Of a DNA stretch of 64,000 nucleotides, positions 10,794-22,812 are shown piece by piece; the stretch's first letter is position 1, and each line of letters begins with the position of its first letter. The stretch lies in the NCBI GenBank assembly GCA_037447655.1, contig JBBHKE010000403.1, positions 2,501 to 66,500 of the forward strand. Reading direction: 5' to 3'. A program made the position numbers and the translations under genes. This DNA comes from Zygnema cylindricum. Its lineage: Eukaryota; Streptophyta; Zygnematophyceae; Zygnematales; Zygnemataceae. The notes under the pieces are model-generated. The model saw nothing but the letters and a program-made list of their open reading frames with translations. It had not been told where the DNA came from and did no database searches.

Positions 10794-12459
10794 TCTTTCA
10801 CTAAGAGCAAACAATGCTCTAGAAAAATTAGCATTCCAAATATGAAAAACAGTATCAAAATTTTTTGCAGCAACACGAACTTCACCACAACTGCTCTAAA
10901 CTTTATCAATAGACATATACGTTTGATAATGATTAAAGTCTATAAATTGAATGCCATGTCCACAACTAATAAAAATTGCATGCTCATCCCGATGTCAAAA
11001 TAAATAACTAATAATTACCTTTTTTACATAAAAATATTTAGACTCACAACCAAACAATAATAAGGAAAGAGCACAAAACAAACAATTCTTAAACCTTATA
11101 ACATTTAATCCAAAAATTGGTTTTCGTGTCATAATGAGCTTACCTAAAATATAACTCCTAAAAGTCGAAAAAAAAAACATTTACACCTGAATAACAAAAA
11201 ATAAATAAAAATTAATAAACAAATGAAATAACAAAACAATATGATTTTAATAAAAACTTTCCCAAACGTGTAAAAATAAGGAAATAGACAAACAAAATAG
11301 GATTTATTTAAAAAGTAAAACATAAAACATACATAAAAAAAACATAAGATAAACTTCACACAAACCACTATAAATCATTTAATATGGAAAAAAACCACTT
11401 ATTGAATATTTAAAGCCTTCGCAAATGAATGGAAAGAGCAACAATTCGTAAAGTATAAATAAAATTAAAATTAGACGAGGAACAGAATCCAATTCAAGGA
11501 AAAAAAGAAAGAAGATGGGAGGTAATGGTAATCTCTATACAAAAGTTATGGACCTAGTTTCTTTATGCGCTTGACAGGACGGTTCGAAACTGCTACACTA
11601 CAGTACAAAGATGACGACAAAGTGATCGCGTTAGTTGACGCGCGGCCGACGACATCAAAGTGGCCACGACAGGCACCAGCATGCCATCGATTCGAGTAAA
11701 CCGTACAAGTAAGTGAAACGATATCGCAACGACGGTGACAATCGATTATTTGTACCCTTGACACGACGGTTCGAAACTGCTGCACTACAGTCAAGCAACG
11801 ACGACATAGTGATCGCGACAGTTGACCCGCGACCTACGAAGTCAAGGATGGTTTGGTAAGGATGGATTTGAGTCACCGGTGCTTAATCGTACGGCAACAT
11901 GAATCACATCGCGACGTTTATGTTGACGTAAGTTGACGTCAAGGGCGATTCACGTCTAAACAAATTCGACGTCACGCCAAAATGTCGTGTTATCAATACG
12001 GTCGAGTAACGTACAGTATTGCACTTTAAATTTTTGCGCGTGCGATCCCGTCACATCACGCCATGTTGTCGTGTTTTCAATATCCGTACACTGCCGGAAA
12101 CGGATTGATACGTGGAGCACATGTTACTCCTACGAAAAATTTTGACGCTCTTATTGGTCCGCGTGTACAAAACCGATAGGCCCTTGGCAACCAAAGGGCA
12201 AAGTACCGGGTCGCCCTTACTATTATTTGATTCCCATTCAGATTTGGGCTTTACCCATAGCTAATACAGTACTTGGCGTAGATAGTGTCCTGATTGGACA
12301 GACGTACCTTAGTGGCATTGTACTTGTACAAATTCACATCGGATTTCGAAAAATTGAGCTTCGCATGCACGTACGACAACTTTACCTTTGAAGGAAAAGT
12401 CGTTTTTGCAAATCTTTTTTTTGTCCCTTTATCTAATCTACGAGTAAAACTTTCATCTA

Positions 12460-12880
12460 CGAGGGTACTTTTGCATGTAACCGAAACTTAGTCTTGTTAC
12501 TTTGGTTTTTAGCGAAAATTCTCCGTACAACTTTCAGAGCATTCGGATGTAAACGCAAATAACCTGTCACTTAAAAAAGTGACTTACAGACGTGTACGAA
12601 ACATTGTGATAGATGAAGTGGTACACAAAATGAGGTGAAACGTCCACTCGGCTTCAATTTGAGGCGTCTCTCCGCACGCTGTACATTTTTTGTGACTTCA
12701 TAATGTCCGTACACCACATCGTGGATGTCTTAAAACCCTAAAATACCTTTCGTTGTCGCACAGAAATGCGGTTTCGTTTTTTGTCTTCCCACTTGTCCAA
12801 TGTTTTTCATACGCCGTATGTGTGAAGACACGTTTGTTTGAGAGAGACGACCCCTGTACGGAAATCAACGCACGGAAAAC
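12460..12880 (-). mobile_element. Decayed relative of the Harbinger-like MITE at 21548
   Basis: Similar, on the opposite strand, to 22270-22530: shared GCATGTAACCGAAACTT, AAGTGAC blocks, a GTACGAAACAT block and GTGACTTCA. The terminal repeat is recognisable but mutated. No open frame of its own. Confidence 0.5.
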
Positions 12881-13324
12881 AGTACGCACAAGCTGGAAAC
12901 GTGCAATGTGTTTCTTTTTTGCTTAGCCCTTTTTATAAAAGGGCAAAGCAGTGTAGTCACATTCGTCTCCGGTGACAACGACAATTGATCGTCGATTATT
13001 TTTGTGTAATATCGTGAGCCGTTGAGTGATTTGAGTTTTGATTGGTTTTGTCATGTTCTAATTTTGATGTAATAAAAAGAGACACGTGGTACAATCCTAA
13101 TGTTGTTTCGCGTGGTTGTAATGGTAACGATTCGCGGTACTGTATGGTACAGTACCACTATCGCTTGTAGAGAATCTCCCAATTGGTGAAAGCCAAAAAA
13201 TAGAGATTTTCAATATGGTTGGCCGCTGTGCATCGCGCCGTGCTGATTTTTTCAGCATGGACGTGACCGTCAACAGGCGAACCGAACCGACTATTTCCAG
13301 CGTGCCCGTACATATTTTTGTGTA

Positions 13325-13520
13325 AGTACACCACAAATCGTTTTTAGTGTTTGTATTATTGATTCAATACCCGGAAATTTTGAACCTCATACCTAAAATA
13401 GGATTAGTACTTCTATTTTTTCCTTTACGTTAATGTAGGTACGGTTTAAATAGTATCGATGCTACAAATTTGGGCAGTTATTAAATATTAAGTACTGTGC
13501 AGTACACCGTGAATCGTTAT
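13325..13520. mobile_element. Family-2 MITE debris
   Basis: Contains a TACACCACAAATCGTTTTTA end, an AGGATTAGTAC...TTTTTCCTTTACGTTAATG segment matching the MITEs at 35301 and 63583, and a second TACACCGTGAATCGTTATAA end near 13502. Probably more than one broken copy; boundaries are uncertain. Confidence 0.45.
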
Positions 13521-14294
13521 AACTCTATTAGTGGTGATGATTTATGCTTTACGACCGACACTATTAAATGTCGCGATTGTTAAATTTCAATCCGTTGTCA
13601 AAAATAAATCATTGCATACAATTTATGCCAATTGAAACAAAATAAATGTATGATAAATAAAAACCATGTGGGGGCACAATCGTCCACTGAAACGACACGA
13701 AGAAATGAAACGGTTGACTAAATCATATCATGCAACAAAAAATAACATCTAATAAATATATTTCATGAAAAAAACCAAATTTTACGCTAAATACTCGTAT
13801 GCTACGGGTTTATTAATTATTTGCTATTAAAATCCATGGTGGAGAAGAAGATGACGAAGTCAAGTGGATGGTTTAATTCGCGTTTCGTTCATGTAGGGGG
13901 GTTGATCAAGGGTAAAAGTTTCACATTAATTTGAGCGTTCGATCTCAATCTAATGAACGATATGAATGAATGGACAGAATATATCATGTAGTATTAAATA
14001 CTTTAATGTTAAATCTAGAATACACATTAAACTATTAGCATTATTCAACCGTTATTCGTTTAAACTGAATACTAATGGTTTTTGTTTATTCTATATTAAG
14101 GTAATGCATGTATATTTTTTATATTTTTTTTATCAACACATAATATTACAAAAGAAGAAAACAAAAAAAAAGACAAACAAAATAAATAACCACAATACAA
14201 CCTTTATCACATAACAAAAACGAAATAAACAAATGTAAACATAACAAAGAAAATAATAAGAAAAAAAGAAAAAGCATCAGACTTAACTAGGATG

Positions 14295-14880
14295 CAACCA
14301 ACTTAGTCCAAAGACATAGGTGGTTGGAACAACATCATTATCAGCTCGATGGCTGACTAACACTACAAACACGTATTTTCTTTTATATTTTTTTATAGTT
14401 AGAATATGTTGATTACTTTAAGTACTTTTTTTTGTTTTCGATCAAGCACCTTAGTCGAAGACCCAGATGGTTGCATAAACATCATTATCAGCTCAAAGGT
14501 TGACTAACATTACAATCACTTATTATTTATTAATTTTGTTGTTTATTATAGTAGATTGATTACTTTGTTTTTCTTTTTCTTTTTTTGTGGTCAACCAACT
14601 TAGTCCTAAAACTAAGAAGGTTGCATAAACATCACTACCAGCTTGGAGGCTGACCAACATTGCAAACACTTGATTTCATTCATATATTTGTTTGTTAGAT
14701 TACATTGTTACTTTGAATACATTTTTTTTCTTTTTTCGATCAACCGACTTCGTCTAAAGACCTAGAAAGTTGTTGAACATCATTATCATCTCAAAGGCTG
14801 ACCAACATTACAAAAACTGTTATACATATATATTTTAAAATACAACACAAATACTTTGACTACTTTGCTTTGGTGATACT
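14295..14880 (+). repeat. Satellite array, about 150-bp unit, four units (copy 2)
   Basis: Units start near 14295, 14443, 14592 and 14741 and match copy 1 unit for unit, so the array was already four units long before the segmental duplication. Confidence 0.85.
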
Positions 14881-14887
14881 TTGATTA

Positions 14888-15293
14888 CATCATCATCACA
14901 TCATCATCATCATCTTCATGATCATCATCATCATCATCATCATCATCACATCATCATCATCATCATCATGATCATCATCATCATCATCATCATCATTACA
15001 TCATCATCATCATCATCATCATCATTACATCATTACATCATCATCGTCAACATCATCATTATCATCATCGTTAACATCATCATCATCATCATCATCATCA
15101 TTATCATCATCATCATCATCATTATTAAATCATCAGCATCATCATTACATCATCATCATCATCATTATCATTATCATCATCATTATCATCACCATCATCA
15201 ATATCATCATCGTTATCATCATCATCATCATCATCATCATTCTCATCATCATCATCATCATCCTTATCATCCACATCATCATCATCATCGTCC

Positions 15294-15331
<38 letters not shown>

Positions 15332-15570
15332 GTCATCCTCATCATCGTCATCATCATCATCATCATCCTCATCATCGTCATCAGCATCATCATTATCATT
15401 ACATCATCGTCATCATCATCATCATTACATCACCATTATCATTATCATTGTCATCATCATCATCGTCATCGTCATCATCATCGTCAACATCATCATCGTC
15501 AACATCATCATCATCATCATTACATCACCATTATCATTATCATCGTCATCATCATCATCATCATCATCAT
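14888..15570. repeat. (ATC)n microsatellite, about 0.7 kb
   Basis: Same type and relative position as 8432-9450 but shorter and with different interruptions. Long His/Ser frames are artefacts of the repeat. Confidence 0.95.
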
Positions 15571-16535
15571 CAGCCCATCATTCACTAGGAGCAGATAATG
15601 CTCTAGAAAAATTAGCATTCGAAATATGAAAAACAATATCAGATTTTTTTGCAGCAACACGAACTTCACCACAATTGCAGCAACATAAACTTCACCACAA
15701 CTGCCCCAAACTTTATCAACAGACATATGCATTTGATAATGATTAAAGTTTATAAATTGAATTCCATTTCCACAACTAATAAAAATAGCATGCTTATCCC
15801 AATGACAAAATAAATAACTAATAATTATCTTTTTTACATAAGAATATTTAGACTCACAACCAAACAATAATAAGGAAAGAGCACAAACAAACAATTCTTA
15901 AACCTTATAACATGTAATCCAAAAATTGGTTTTCGTGTCATAATGAGCTCACCTAAATTAGAACCTCTAAAAGTCGAAAAAAAAAACACTTACACCTGAA
16001 TAACGAAAAATAAATTAACATTTAGAAACTAATGAAATAAAAAAACAAAATGATTTTAATAAAAACTTTCCCAAACATGTAAAAATAAGGAAATAGACAA
16101 ACAAAATAGGATTTATTTAAAAAGTAAAGCAAAAAACATACATTAAAAAAAAAACATAATATAAATTTCACACAAACCACTATAAATCATTTAATATGTA
16201 AAAAACCACTTTACTGAATATTTCAAGCCTTCGCAAATGAATGGAATGAGTGACAATTCGTAAAGTATAAAAAAAATAAAAATAGACGAGGAACAAGATC
16301 AAATTCAAAGGAAAAAATAAAGAAGATGGGAGGTAATGGTAATCTCTTTACAAAAATTATGGACCTAGATTCTTTGTACGCTTGACAAGATGGTTCGAAA
16401 CCGCTACTCTCCAGTAGAACGACGATGACAAAGTGATCGCGACAGTTAAGTCGCATCGACGGCTTAAGTGAAACGATATCGAAGCGACGGCGACGAAAGA
16501 TTCTTTGTACCCTTGACAGGACGGTTCGAAACCGC

Positions 16536-17067
16536 TACACCGCCAATCGTTATTAGCGTGGGAGTTTTATTAGCGTATAATAATAATTACAGTGGTGTAC
16601 GCTATTTAAGAATTTGAAAATTTTGGAAAAAATCATACATTCTAATTGTTTGATTATGGTAATTTGGATCTTTGAAAAAAAAGATGTCGGTCGCAAACAT
16701 GCTATCACTTATATAGGTTTCCGTACAAATCTGACAAATCGTACATTCACACGGTCGAAACGCGACTGTCGGACGAATATGTGCGAGCGGGATTTTTTAC
16801 GACCTGGTTTTTTTCTTTTTTAGAACGCACATTCTCATGCGTCCGCGGTTACTAAAACTAATTTATTGTATTTTTTAACTTAAAAAAGGTACATTCATGT
16901 ACGGTCTGACACTGACCGTACACCACTCAATTTAAGAGACAACGTACTGAAAAAAACCCTAAATAAAATAAAGAAAAAAATAGAATGAACTACACTAATG
17001 GAGAATAAAAAAAAAAAAAAGCGGGACGGAATTAGCGTACACAACGCTAATAACGATTGGCGGTGTA
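16536..17067 (+). mobile_element. MITE, family 1 (TACACCGCCAATCG termini, TA target)
   Basis: 532 bp bounded by inverted TACACCGCCAATCGTTATTA. The left flank GACGGTTCGAAACCGC-TA and the right flank TA-CAGTATAGCGACG correspond to an uninterrupted GACGGTTCGAAACTGC-TA-CACTACAG at 11577 in the other duplication copy. Internal landmarks shared with copies at 22813-24513: GCATGT-type GCAAACATGCT, CATTCTCATGCGTCCGCGG and GTACGGTCTGAC. Non-coding. Confidence 0.85.
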
Positions 17068-18177
17068 CAGTATAGCGACGACGACAAAGTGATCGCGACA
17101 GGCGACAATTGACCCGCGGCTGACGATGTCAAGAATGGTTTGGTACGGACGGATTTGAGTCATCGGCGCTTAATCGTACGGCAACATGAATCACATCGTG
17201 ACGTTTATGTTGACGTTAGTTGACGTCAAGGGCGATTCACGTCCAAACAAATTCGACGTCACGCCAAAATGTCGTGTTATGATGTTATCAATACCGGTCG
17301 AGTAACGTACAGTATCGTACTTTTAATTTTAGCACGTGCGATCCGTCACATCACGCCACGTTGTCGTGTTATCAATATCCGTACACTACTGGAAACGGAT
17401 TGATACGTGGATTGCATGTAACTCCTACGACAAATTGTGACGCTCCTATTGGTTCGCGGGTACAGAAACGACAGGCCCTTGGCAACCAAAGGGCAAAGCA
17501 CCGGGTTGCCCGCGACTATTATTTTGGTACTCCGCGCACAAAAATTGTAAAAAACTTCAGACACGTGCGACAGCGTCTGCCTATTCGCTCACCTTATTGG
17601 ACTTTATTTCAAATCACATCGCGAGGTGATTTGATGTAAAGTTTGAACGTGTTGAAAGTAGTGTTGTGTATCGGTAAAAAACTTATCGCGATAACACCGA
17701 TATCGATAGCTATTGGTTATCGAACGGTTAAAGTTTCCGATATATCGGTACGATACCAACAAATTCCATATCGGCAATAACTTAAAATATATATAGTACG
17801 CATACTATAGTACTTTATAATATAGTATATTACATTGTTTACATTATATAGCGTGGCATGCCACGTATAACAATCTGTTCCGTTTCTTTTTAACTGATAA
17901 TGATTACGAACAGCGCATCACGTAAACGTAGACAAATTTTAAATAATACTTTATAGTTCTAAAAGTATACTATCGAAACGAAAAATTTAAAATACATTGT
18001 AAAATTTGAGAATCAATCTTTTTCGAAAAAAAAACGCACAGACCAACAGAGCAGTCTGAACACATCTGTCAATCTGCCGCCATTTACAGCCACCATATTT
18101 TTAAAATTCTGCAGCACTTATTCGAGGAAATACTAATCTTTTATAAAATAGTAAAAAACTAAAATTATATATTTATT

Positions 18178-18361
18178 AAATCTGAGGAAACTGTAGGAGG
18201 AGAGGAGGATGGGACACAGATTTTTGATGAGGAGGTAGAAGAGACTGAAAATGTCAAAGAATTAAACAACTTACAAAAAATTAAGGAGGAATGCAAACAT
18301 GTTAAAAAATCCATTTCGAAAGGAGCACTATCGAAAGTATGGAATCATTTTAAGGTAGATT
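18178..18361 (+). pseudogene. BED-finger transposase exon relic
   Basis: The frame reads an acidic stretch (EEVEETENVKELNN), then KEECKHVKKS, then SKGALSKVWNHFK, and stops at TAA. The S-x-V-W-x-H-F pattern is the beginning of a BED zinc finger, the DNA-binding domain at the N-terminus of hAT transposases. The cysteine/histidine ligands that should follow are missing because the sequence changes into a 132-bp tandem repeat. It cannot encode a working transposase. Confidence 0.5.
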
Positions 18362-18368
18362 AAGGCAG

Positions 18369-18690
18369 ATTTTGAAAATGGTGGTTTGGAAATTGAAAAC
18401 ATTGATAATTTAAAAATTGAATTTTGAGAATTTTGACATTGCAGATTTTTAGAGATTGAGAATTGGTTAGTTAAGAATCTTAGAATTTTCAGAATGTGAA
18501 ATCGGTGATTTGGCAAGATACAAAGCATTGAGAATTTGAGAATTGAATCTTGAAGGTTTTGACTTTTGACATTGAAGATTTTGGAGATAAAGAATTAGTA
18601 AGCTAGGAATTTTACAATTTTTAGAATGTGAAATTGGTGATTTGGCAAGATGTGAAAAATTGAGAATTTGGGAATTCAATTTTTAACATT
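18369..18690 (+). repeat. 132-bp tandem repeat, about 2.5 units
   Basis: Units share GAATGTGAAAT-x-GGTGATTTGGCAAGAT (at 18493 and 18625) and TTTTGAC-ATTG-AGATTTT; a partial unit lies to the left. It sits inside the hAT-like element. Confidence 0.75.
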
Positions 18691-19322
18691 ATGACATTTA
18701 ATTGATTATGTATGTTGGTGAATTGAGGCATCAAAGACTTGTATGTTAATGCCTCTAAGCTGGACTAGAAATAGGACTAAGAAATATCAAATATGTCATA
18801 AATAACGCCATGAACCGCCATGTAAAGCCATGTAATGTATACGGAATCTGCGACAATATCTCATAATTGTCCAAAATTTAACTAATGCATTTGTTTTGCC
18901 CGACCTTATTTCAGATCGTTTGTAATATGGACTGAAAAGGCATTAAAGTAAAAAGGTACAGTCAAAAGAACATTCAGAAAGGGTATGGGAGCGTGGAACC
19001 CAAGTAAAACCCCCTTAACTTAAAAATAATCAAGAAAAAATCGCGATTTTTTACCGAAATCGGGGGAAAGGGGGTCCCGCTGCACGTCCGGGGAATAACA
19101 CGTACAGTTGAGTGTACTGGCCGTACATTTTTCTGTACGGTCCGTACAGTTATCGCTGATAGTTATCGATATCGGTGATATCGCCGATAATAACCGATAA
19201 ATATCGGTTATTTATCGGCGATAACACCGATAACGATATATCGTACCAATATATCGATTATCGGGTACCCGAAAAAAGGTCCATATCGGTTATCGGCGAA
19301 TCCTTACCGATACACAACACTA

Positions 19323-19830
19323 CAATTTTTAAGCCGCCATTGGGGAGCAGCAGTATCTCCTCCTTTCTTTGGGGGGAACATTAACAATGGTGCAAATTAT
19401 AGTTCTAATTGAGGCCGAGAGACAGGCGGTTTTCCAAGGAATTATCAGAATCCCTTCACAGTTCCAATCTGGCGGTTACGGTTTGAAATGCAACACTACT
19501 GAATATGCACACTTTTTGACCAAAGCATCACGCACGGAGAAGAAATCAACAAATAGTACAATTTGTTGTACTGCACCTTATGATAACTAGATTGGACCTG
19601 GCAATTCCTTGCCATTTGTACATATCGGGTCATAATTTTCAATACCTTAAGATTTGGGTGGTCATATTTATTGAACGCTACATGACATAATTATTTAAAG
19701 TTCATCATTATGGGTATTATTACTGATAATAATATCACATTATAGCATTTCACATTTCAGACGCAAAACGAGAATAATTCTTGATAGTGTAACCTCGCTA
19801 ATATGTGTTCTTATATGCGGCGGTGTGCAC
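19323..19830. other. Spacer between the hAT-like element and the GH5 exon
   Basis: AT-rich, with a short open frame (19369-19590) that I do not recognise. No repeat or RNA gene seen. Confidence 0.3.
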
Positions 19831-20006
19831 CTGGCTGCCAGGAACTGAATTACAGCAACGGTGCGTTCTATGTTGCCGCTGCCCTCCCGTCCCCATGTGG
19901 CGATTCCGTCACGACTGGCACTGTGCTCCCATCCATTCTGCGAACCCGGGGCTGCATGAAGACAAATGACCACACGAAGCTTTTGGCGCTCGGCCCATTC
20001 AAACGC
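19831..20006 (-). CDS. Internal exon of a GH5 glucan beta-glucosidase-like gene
   Basis: The minus-strand acceptor TTTTCCTCAG precedes 20006 and the donor GTGCAC follows 19831. The 176-nt exon encodes AFEWAE..LRVV, then LHAAPGSQNG, EHSASRDG, and NIERTVAVIQFLAAR. The LHAAPGSQNG-x-EHSA block is diagnostic of the GH5 exo-1,3-beta-glucosidase type found in plants and fungi; these hydrolyse beta-glucans at the cell wall. In I-C-L-H the usual Asp (V-D-L-H) is Cys, which may signal decay. The exon holds neither the catalytic acid/base nor the nucleophile. No neighbouring GH5 exon was recognised within several kb on either side, so this is either one exon of a gene with long introns or a captured fragment. 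Confidence 0.7.
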
Positions 20007-21545
20007 CTGAGGAAAACAAAGCAAAAAAGTTGGGAAGTTATGTTTTATATATTAGAGTAGAAGTCATGGCAACAGAAATAGAGTGGAAGGTAGAAGGTAG
20101 CCTGAAAATATAAGTCTTTTTGATTGATAAATAATAAGAAGACAAAACAAAGGGAAAATACTCTGAGAGTGACCTCTCAGAGACTGAAGGAACTTTCCTA
20201 ACCTGAAGGGTCACTTGACCCTTCACTCAAAAGTAACCGGTCAAGATTTATAAACAGATCTTTGACCGGATTCAATTCTGACAGTACTTGAAGTACGCAG
20301 GTAAAACAGATCTGACAGGATACAAAAACAGATCTGACTGACAGACTGGCAGACTGAATTACCGAAATCCAAGATCCTAAAATTCTACATTCCGGTATTT
20401 TAAAGTGCTACTAGCTGTCTGAATGCAGAATACTTCTAGTAAAGCCTGAACAACTAACACTTCCTTTCAAGAAGAATGATGCTGAAAAAAAGGGCATTTG
20501 ATTTGAATTTCGCATTTTCATCATAATGCTTTTTACGTAAACATTATTTTAATAGAACTGCAGTGAATGTAGAATGATCAACAACCAGACTTTACAGCAT
20601 TTAGGTAATCTCAGATTTTTAAATAAATAGCAAAGGAAAAAAATTATGTTACCCACAATATATCCTGTGTATGATTTTAACTTCAGAGCAGGAAGAAGAA
20701 TTATTAAAAACGTGTTTCTCTCTATTTTTTTTTTAAATACAGATTGTTAAAAATTTAACACAGTAACAGGAAGTGCACCAAACCACATGAAAAAAATCCT
20801 TAAGGGATTTCTTTGCTGGAAACTTTGCATTTCTCAAAGCTATACTTTGTAGGTTTTAAATCCAGAAAGATAAACGTAAATTTAATTGTCAAGTTTCCAA
20901 AAGGTAAACGAAAAGAAATCTATATGTGTTTTAGAGGAAAAGGAATCCAATTAGAGTAAATTCGACCAGAAACTTACACTCACCTTCAGAAAAGGCGAGC
21001 CTCTCCAAAGCATCTCCGAGAGAAACTAAATTTGAGAGAAAAATGAGAAATGGAGACAAGAATGACTCTGACCTGTTTTAGCTTTAGGTCACCGACACAG
21101 GTTAGCTGTTGGCCCGTTCACACGTGAGAGTTTTGAGAAGGGTTTCGTGGGTTTTTTGGTGTACGGGCAACTATCGCTTTTGTTGCCTCTGGTACCAGAA
21201 TCAGCGACGGAAGGGTTTAACGCTCACACGTAGCTTCTGTACGGCAGCGGTACGGTTTTACAAGAAAAAGTCAAGAACGAACGACAAATAGTGCTGAATC
21301 TGTACGGTTTTGTAGTCTCGTACTTTAAACGGACACGCTATTTTGTAACTTTATTTCATAGTTGTTCAAAACGTATTCTGCGCACGATTCGAACGCACGT
21401 ACAATAAGTAGAAACTGGAGAGGTCGATTTAAAAAAATAGTAAAAAATGGTAATGAATTTTTGTCCGTACAAATTCGTACATGATAAAAAAATCAACATG
21501 TACGGCATTTTGTACGTTTTTTGTCAAATGAGCGGTAAAAAATAT
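20007..21545. other. Spacer without recognised genes
   Basis: AT-rich. If the GH5 exon belongs to a real gene, this would be its upstream intron, but I found no convincing further exon. A short direct repeat of AGATCTGAC occurs near 20310-20335. Confidence 0.3.
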
Positions 21546-21547
21546 TA

Positions 21548-22541
21548 AGGGCACTTTCCCATGTGCTAAAGTTACAGTTATTTTCTGTCGTTTTCCTTTA
21601 TAACTTGGAAAAAAAGGAAAAAATCTGCAGCCGTACCAAAAAATTCAAATGACCACCGTACAAGTTACGTTCCTTTAAAACTTTAGCTGTACCGCAGTTT
21701 GTCGTCTATCGCGATTCAGTTTATAGTTTAGCGAGTTTCGACCCACTTTCAGATCATCTTAGAACTTAAATAAAATCACCTCGCGAGGTGATTTTAAATA
21801 AAGTTCCACGACGTGGCCGAATATGCATATAATTTCGCACGCTCCGCAGGTTTTTGACAAAATTTTCCTCAAAAAAAATCAGACTGCACGTTTACAGCCT
21901 GTATGTACTTTTTTATGTGCACCTTTTTTCGTACAGAAGCAGTGGAGGGGTCTCAACCAACGGACGCCATTTCGCAAAAGCGAAGTCCGTGAAAGGGCCT
22001 CTCTCTCTCTCCCTCTCCCACTAACGTTTATATCTCATAATTCTTGCAATGAAAAAAGGCAAGAAAGGTATCAAATGAAAGATCTATGAAAACAACTTCT
22101 TTTGACTATCTTTGAGCGTATTTTGATCGCAAGTAGAGTAGGAAAAGACAAAAAACAACAATCGGAAAATCATGGCGGAAAGTTTTAGAAATTGTGACGT
22201 GGGCGTTGTCATAGTTGAGCATGACGCGCGTGACGTCACAATGTAACAAACCCTAAACAGCTGCAATACCTCCACGTCGACAATGTGGCGTGCAGATATT
22301 TTTGAAGTGACAAAAACTGTTCAACGTGCGGGTGGACGTCTGAAATCGAAATTGAGTGGAAGTTTCGCAACATTTTGTGTACCGTTTTTGTGTCACATGT
22401 TTCGTACACATCTACGCTTGTCACTTTTTGAAGTAACAAGTTATTTACGATTACATCGGAATGCTCATAAAGATGTACGGAGAATCTTTGCTAAAAACAA
22501 AGTTACAAGATTAAAGTTTCGGTTACATGGGAAAGTGCCCT
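21548..22541. mobile_element. Harbinger-like MITE (GGGCACTTTCCCATGT termini)
   Basis: Inverted GGGCACTTTCCCATGT/ACATGGGAAAGTGCCC ends are flanked on both sides by TTAA, giving a TTA or TAA target duplication as in PIF/Harbinger elements. It contains a perfect 26-bp palindrome at 21771-21796 centred on CCTCGCGAGG. A 116-codon frame at 22283 has no recognisable features and is probably chance. piggyBac cannot be fully excluded because of the TTAA. Confidence 0.65.
21771..21796. other. Perfect 26-bp palindrome
   Basis: Two 13-nt arms meet at CG|CG with core ATCACCTCGCGAGGTGAT. A related imperfect palindrome sits in the MITE at 43449 (near 43645-43680), and CATCGCGAGGTGATTTG at 17617. Confidence 0.85.
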
Positions 22542-22812
22542 TAAGTATCTATATTACTATTACAGGAGGCTTGGGCATCGGAATGGCTACACAGTGGTTA
22601 CAGGCAGGCATGAAAGCCGAAATTAAACTCTGAGGAGGCGCGAGATCAGAACTTGGAAATGCGAAATAGGTCCTGCAATTATCCTTAGGGAATGTGATCC
22701 TTTTGGAAATATTTGTATACGTGACGATAAATTTCCGTACATATCCGTGTACATCCTGTTCAATTTACTGAACAGAAAGTACGGTTACGTGCATCGAATC
22801 TTTTTCGTCAAC

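Larger units (their letters stand above)
6065..12230 (+). repeat. Segmental duplication, copy 1
   Basis: Collinear with 12935-17525. Shared landmarks in order: the GTAGTCxC-TTCGTCTC block (6080/12950), GACACGTGGTACAATC (6209/13080), the TGGATGGTTTAATTCGCG block (7310/13870), a satellite array, an (ATC)n array, the ATGCTCTAGAAAAATTAGCA block (10815/15598), the GGACGGTTCGAAAC block (11577/16520), and GGCCCTTGGCAACCAAAGGG (12179/17475). Copies are clearly diverged, so the event is old. Copy 1 additionally holds a MITE at 6539 and a solo LTR at 9462. Confidence 0.8.
12935..17525 (+). repeat. Segmental duplication, copy 2
   Basis: Direct-orientation partner of 6065-12230, with the same order of landmarks. 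It lacks the solo LTR found in copy 1 but carries its own MITE at 16536-17067. Its 13100-13520 part contains family-2 MITE debris that does not align well to copy 1. Confidence 0.8.
17659..19322 (+). mobile_element. hAT-like DNA transposon, internally deleted
   Basis: Termini are inverted TAGTGTTGTGTATCGGTAA (left; the right end is its complement). Subterminal regions are packed with ATCGGT/ACCGATA motifs in both orientations (17660-17770 and 19150-19320), typical of transposase-binding subterminal repeats. An internal exon-like relic at 18178-18361 ends with a SKVWNHF motif as in the start of BED zinc fingers. No clean 8-bp target duplication was found at the ends. Class assignment rests on the termini plus BED relic. 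Confidence 0.6.

Noticed and set aside
10457-10909. 150-codon minus-strand ORF
   Set aside because: Crosses the boundary of the solo LTR into duplicated flank; the homologous flank near 15600-15700 does not preserve it as a gene.
8432-15570. CRISPR-like array
   Set aside because: The regular units are satellite and microsatellite in a eukaryotic repeat setting, without repeat-spacer structure.
21545-22544. piggyBac element because of TTAA flanks
   Set aside because: Terminal GGGCACTTT and the sister element with a plain TAA duplication fit PIF/Harbinger better.
22283-22633. 116-codon frame as a gene
   Set aside because: Lies within the Harbinger-like MITE, runs into its terminal repeat and has no domain; the homologous region at 12460 is not open.
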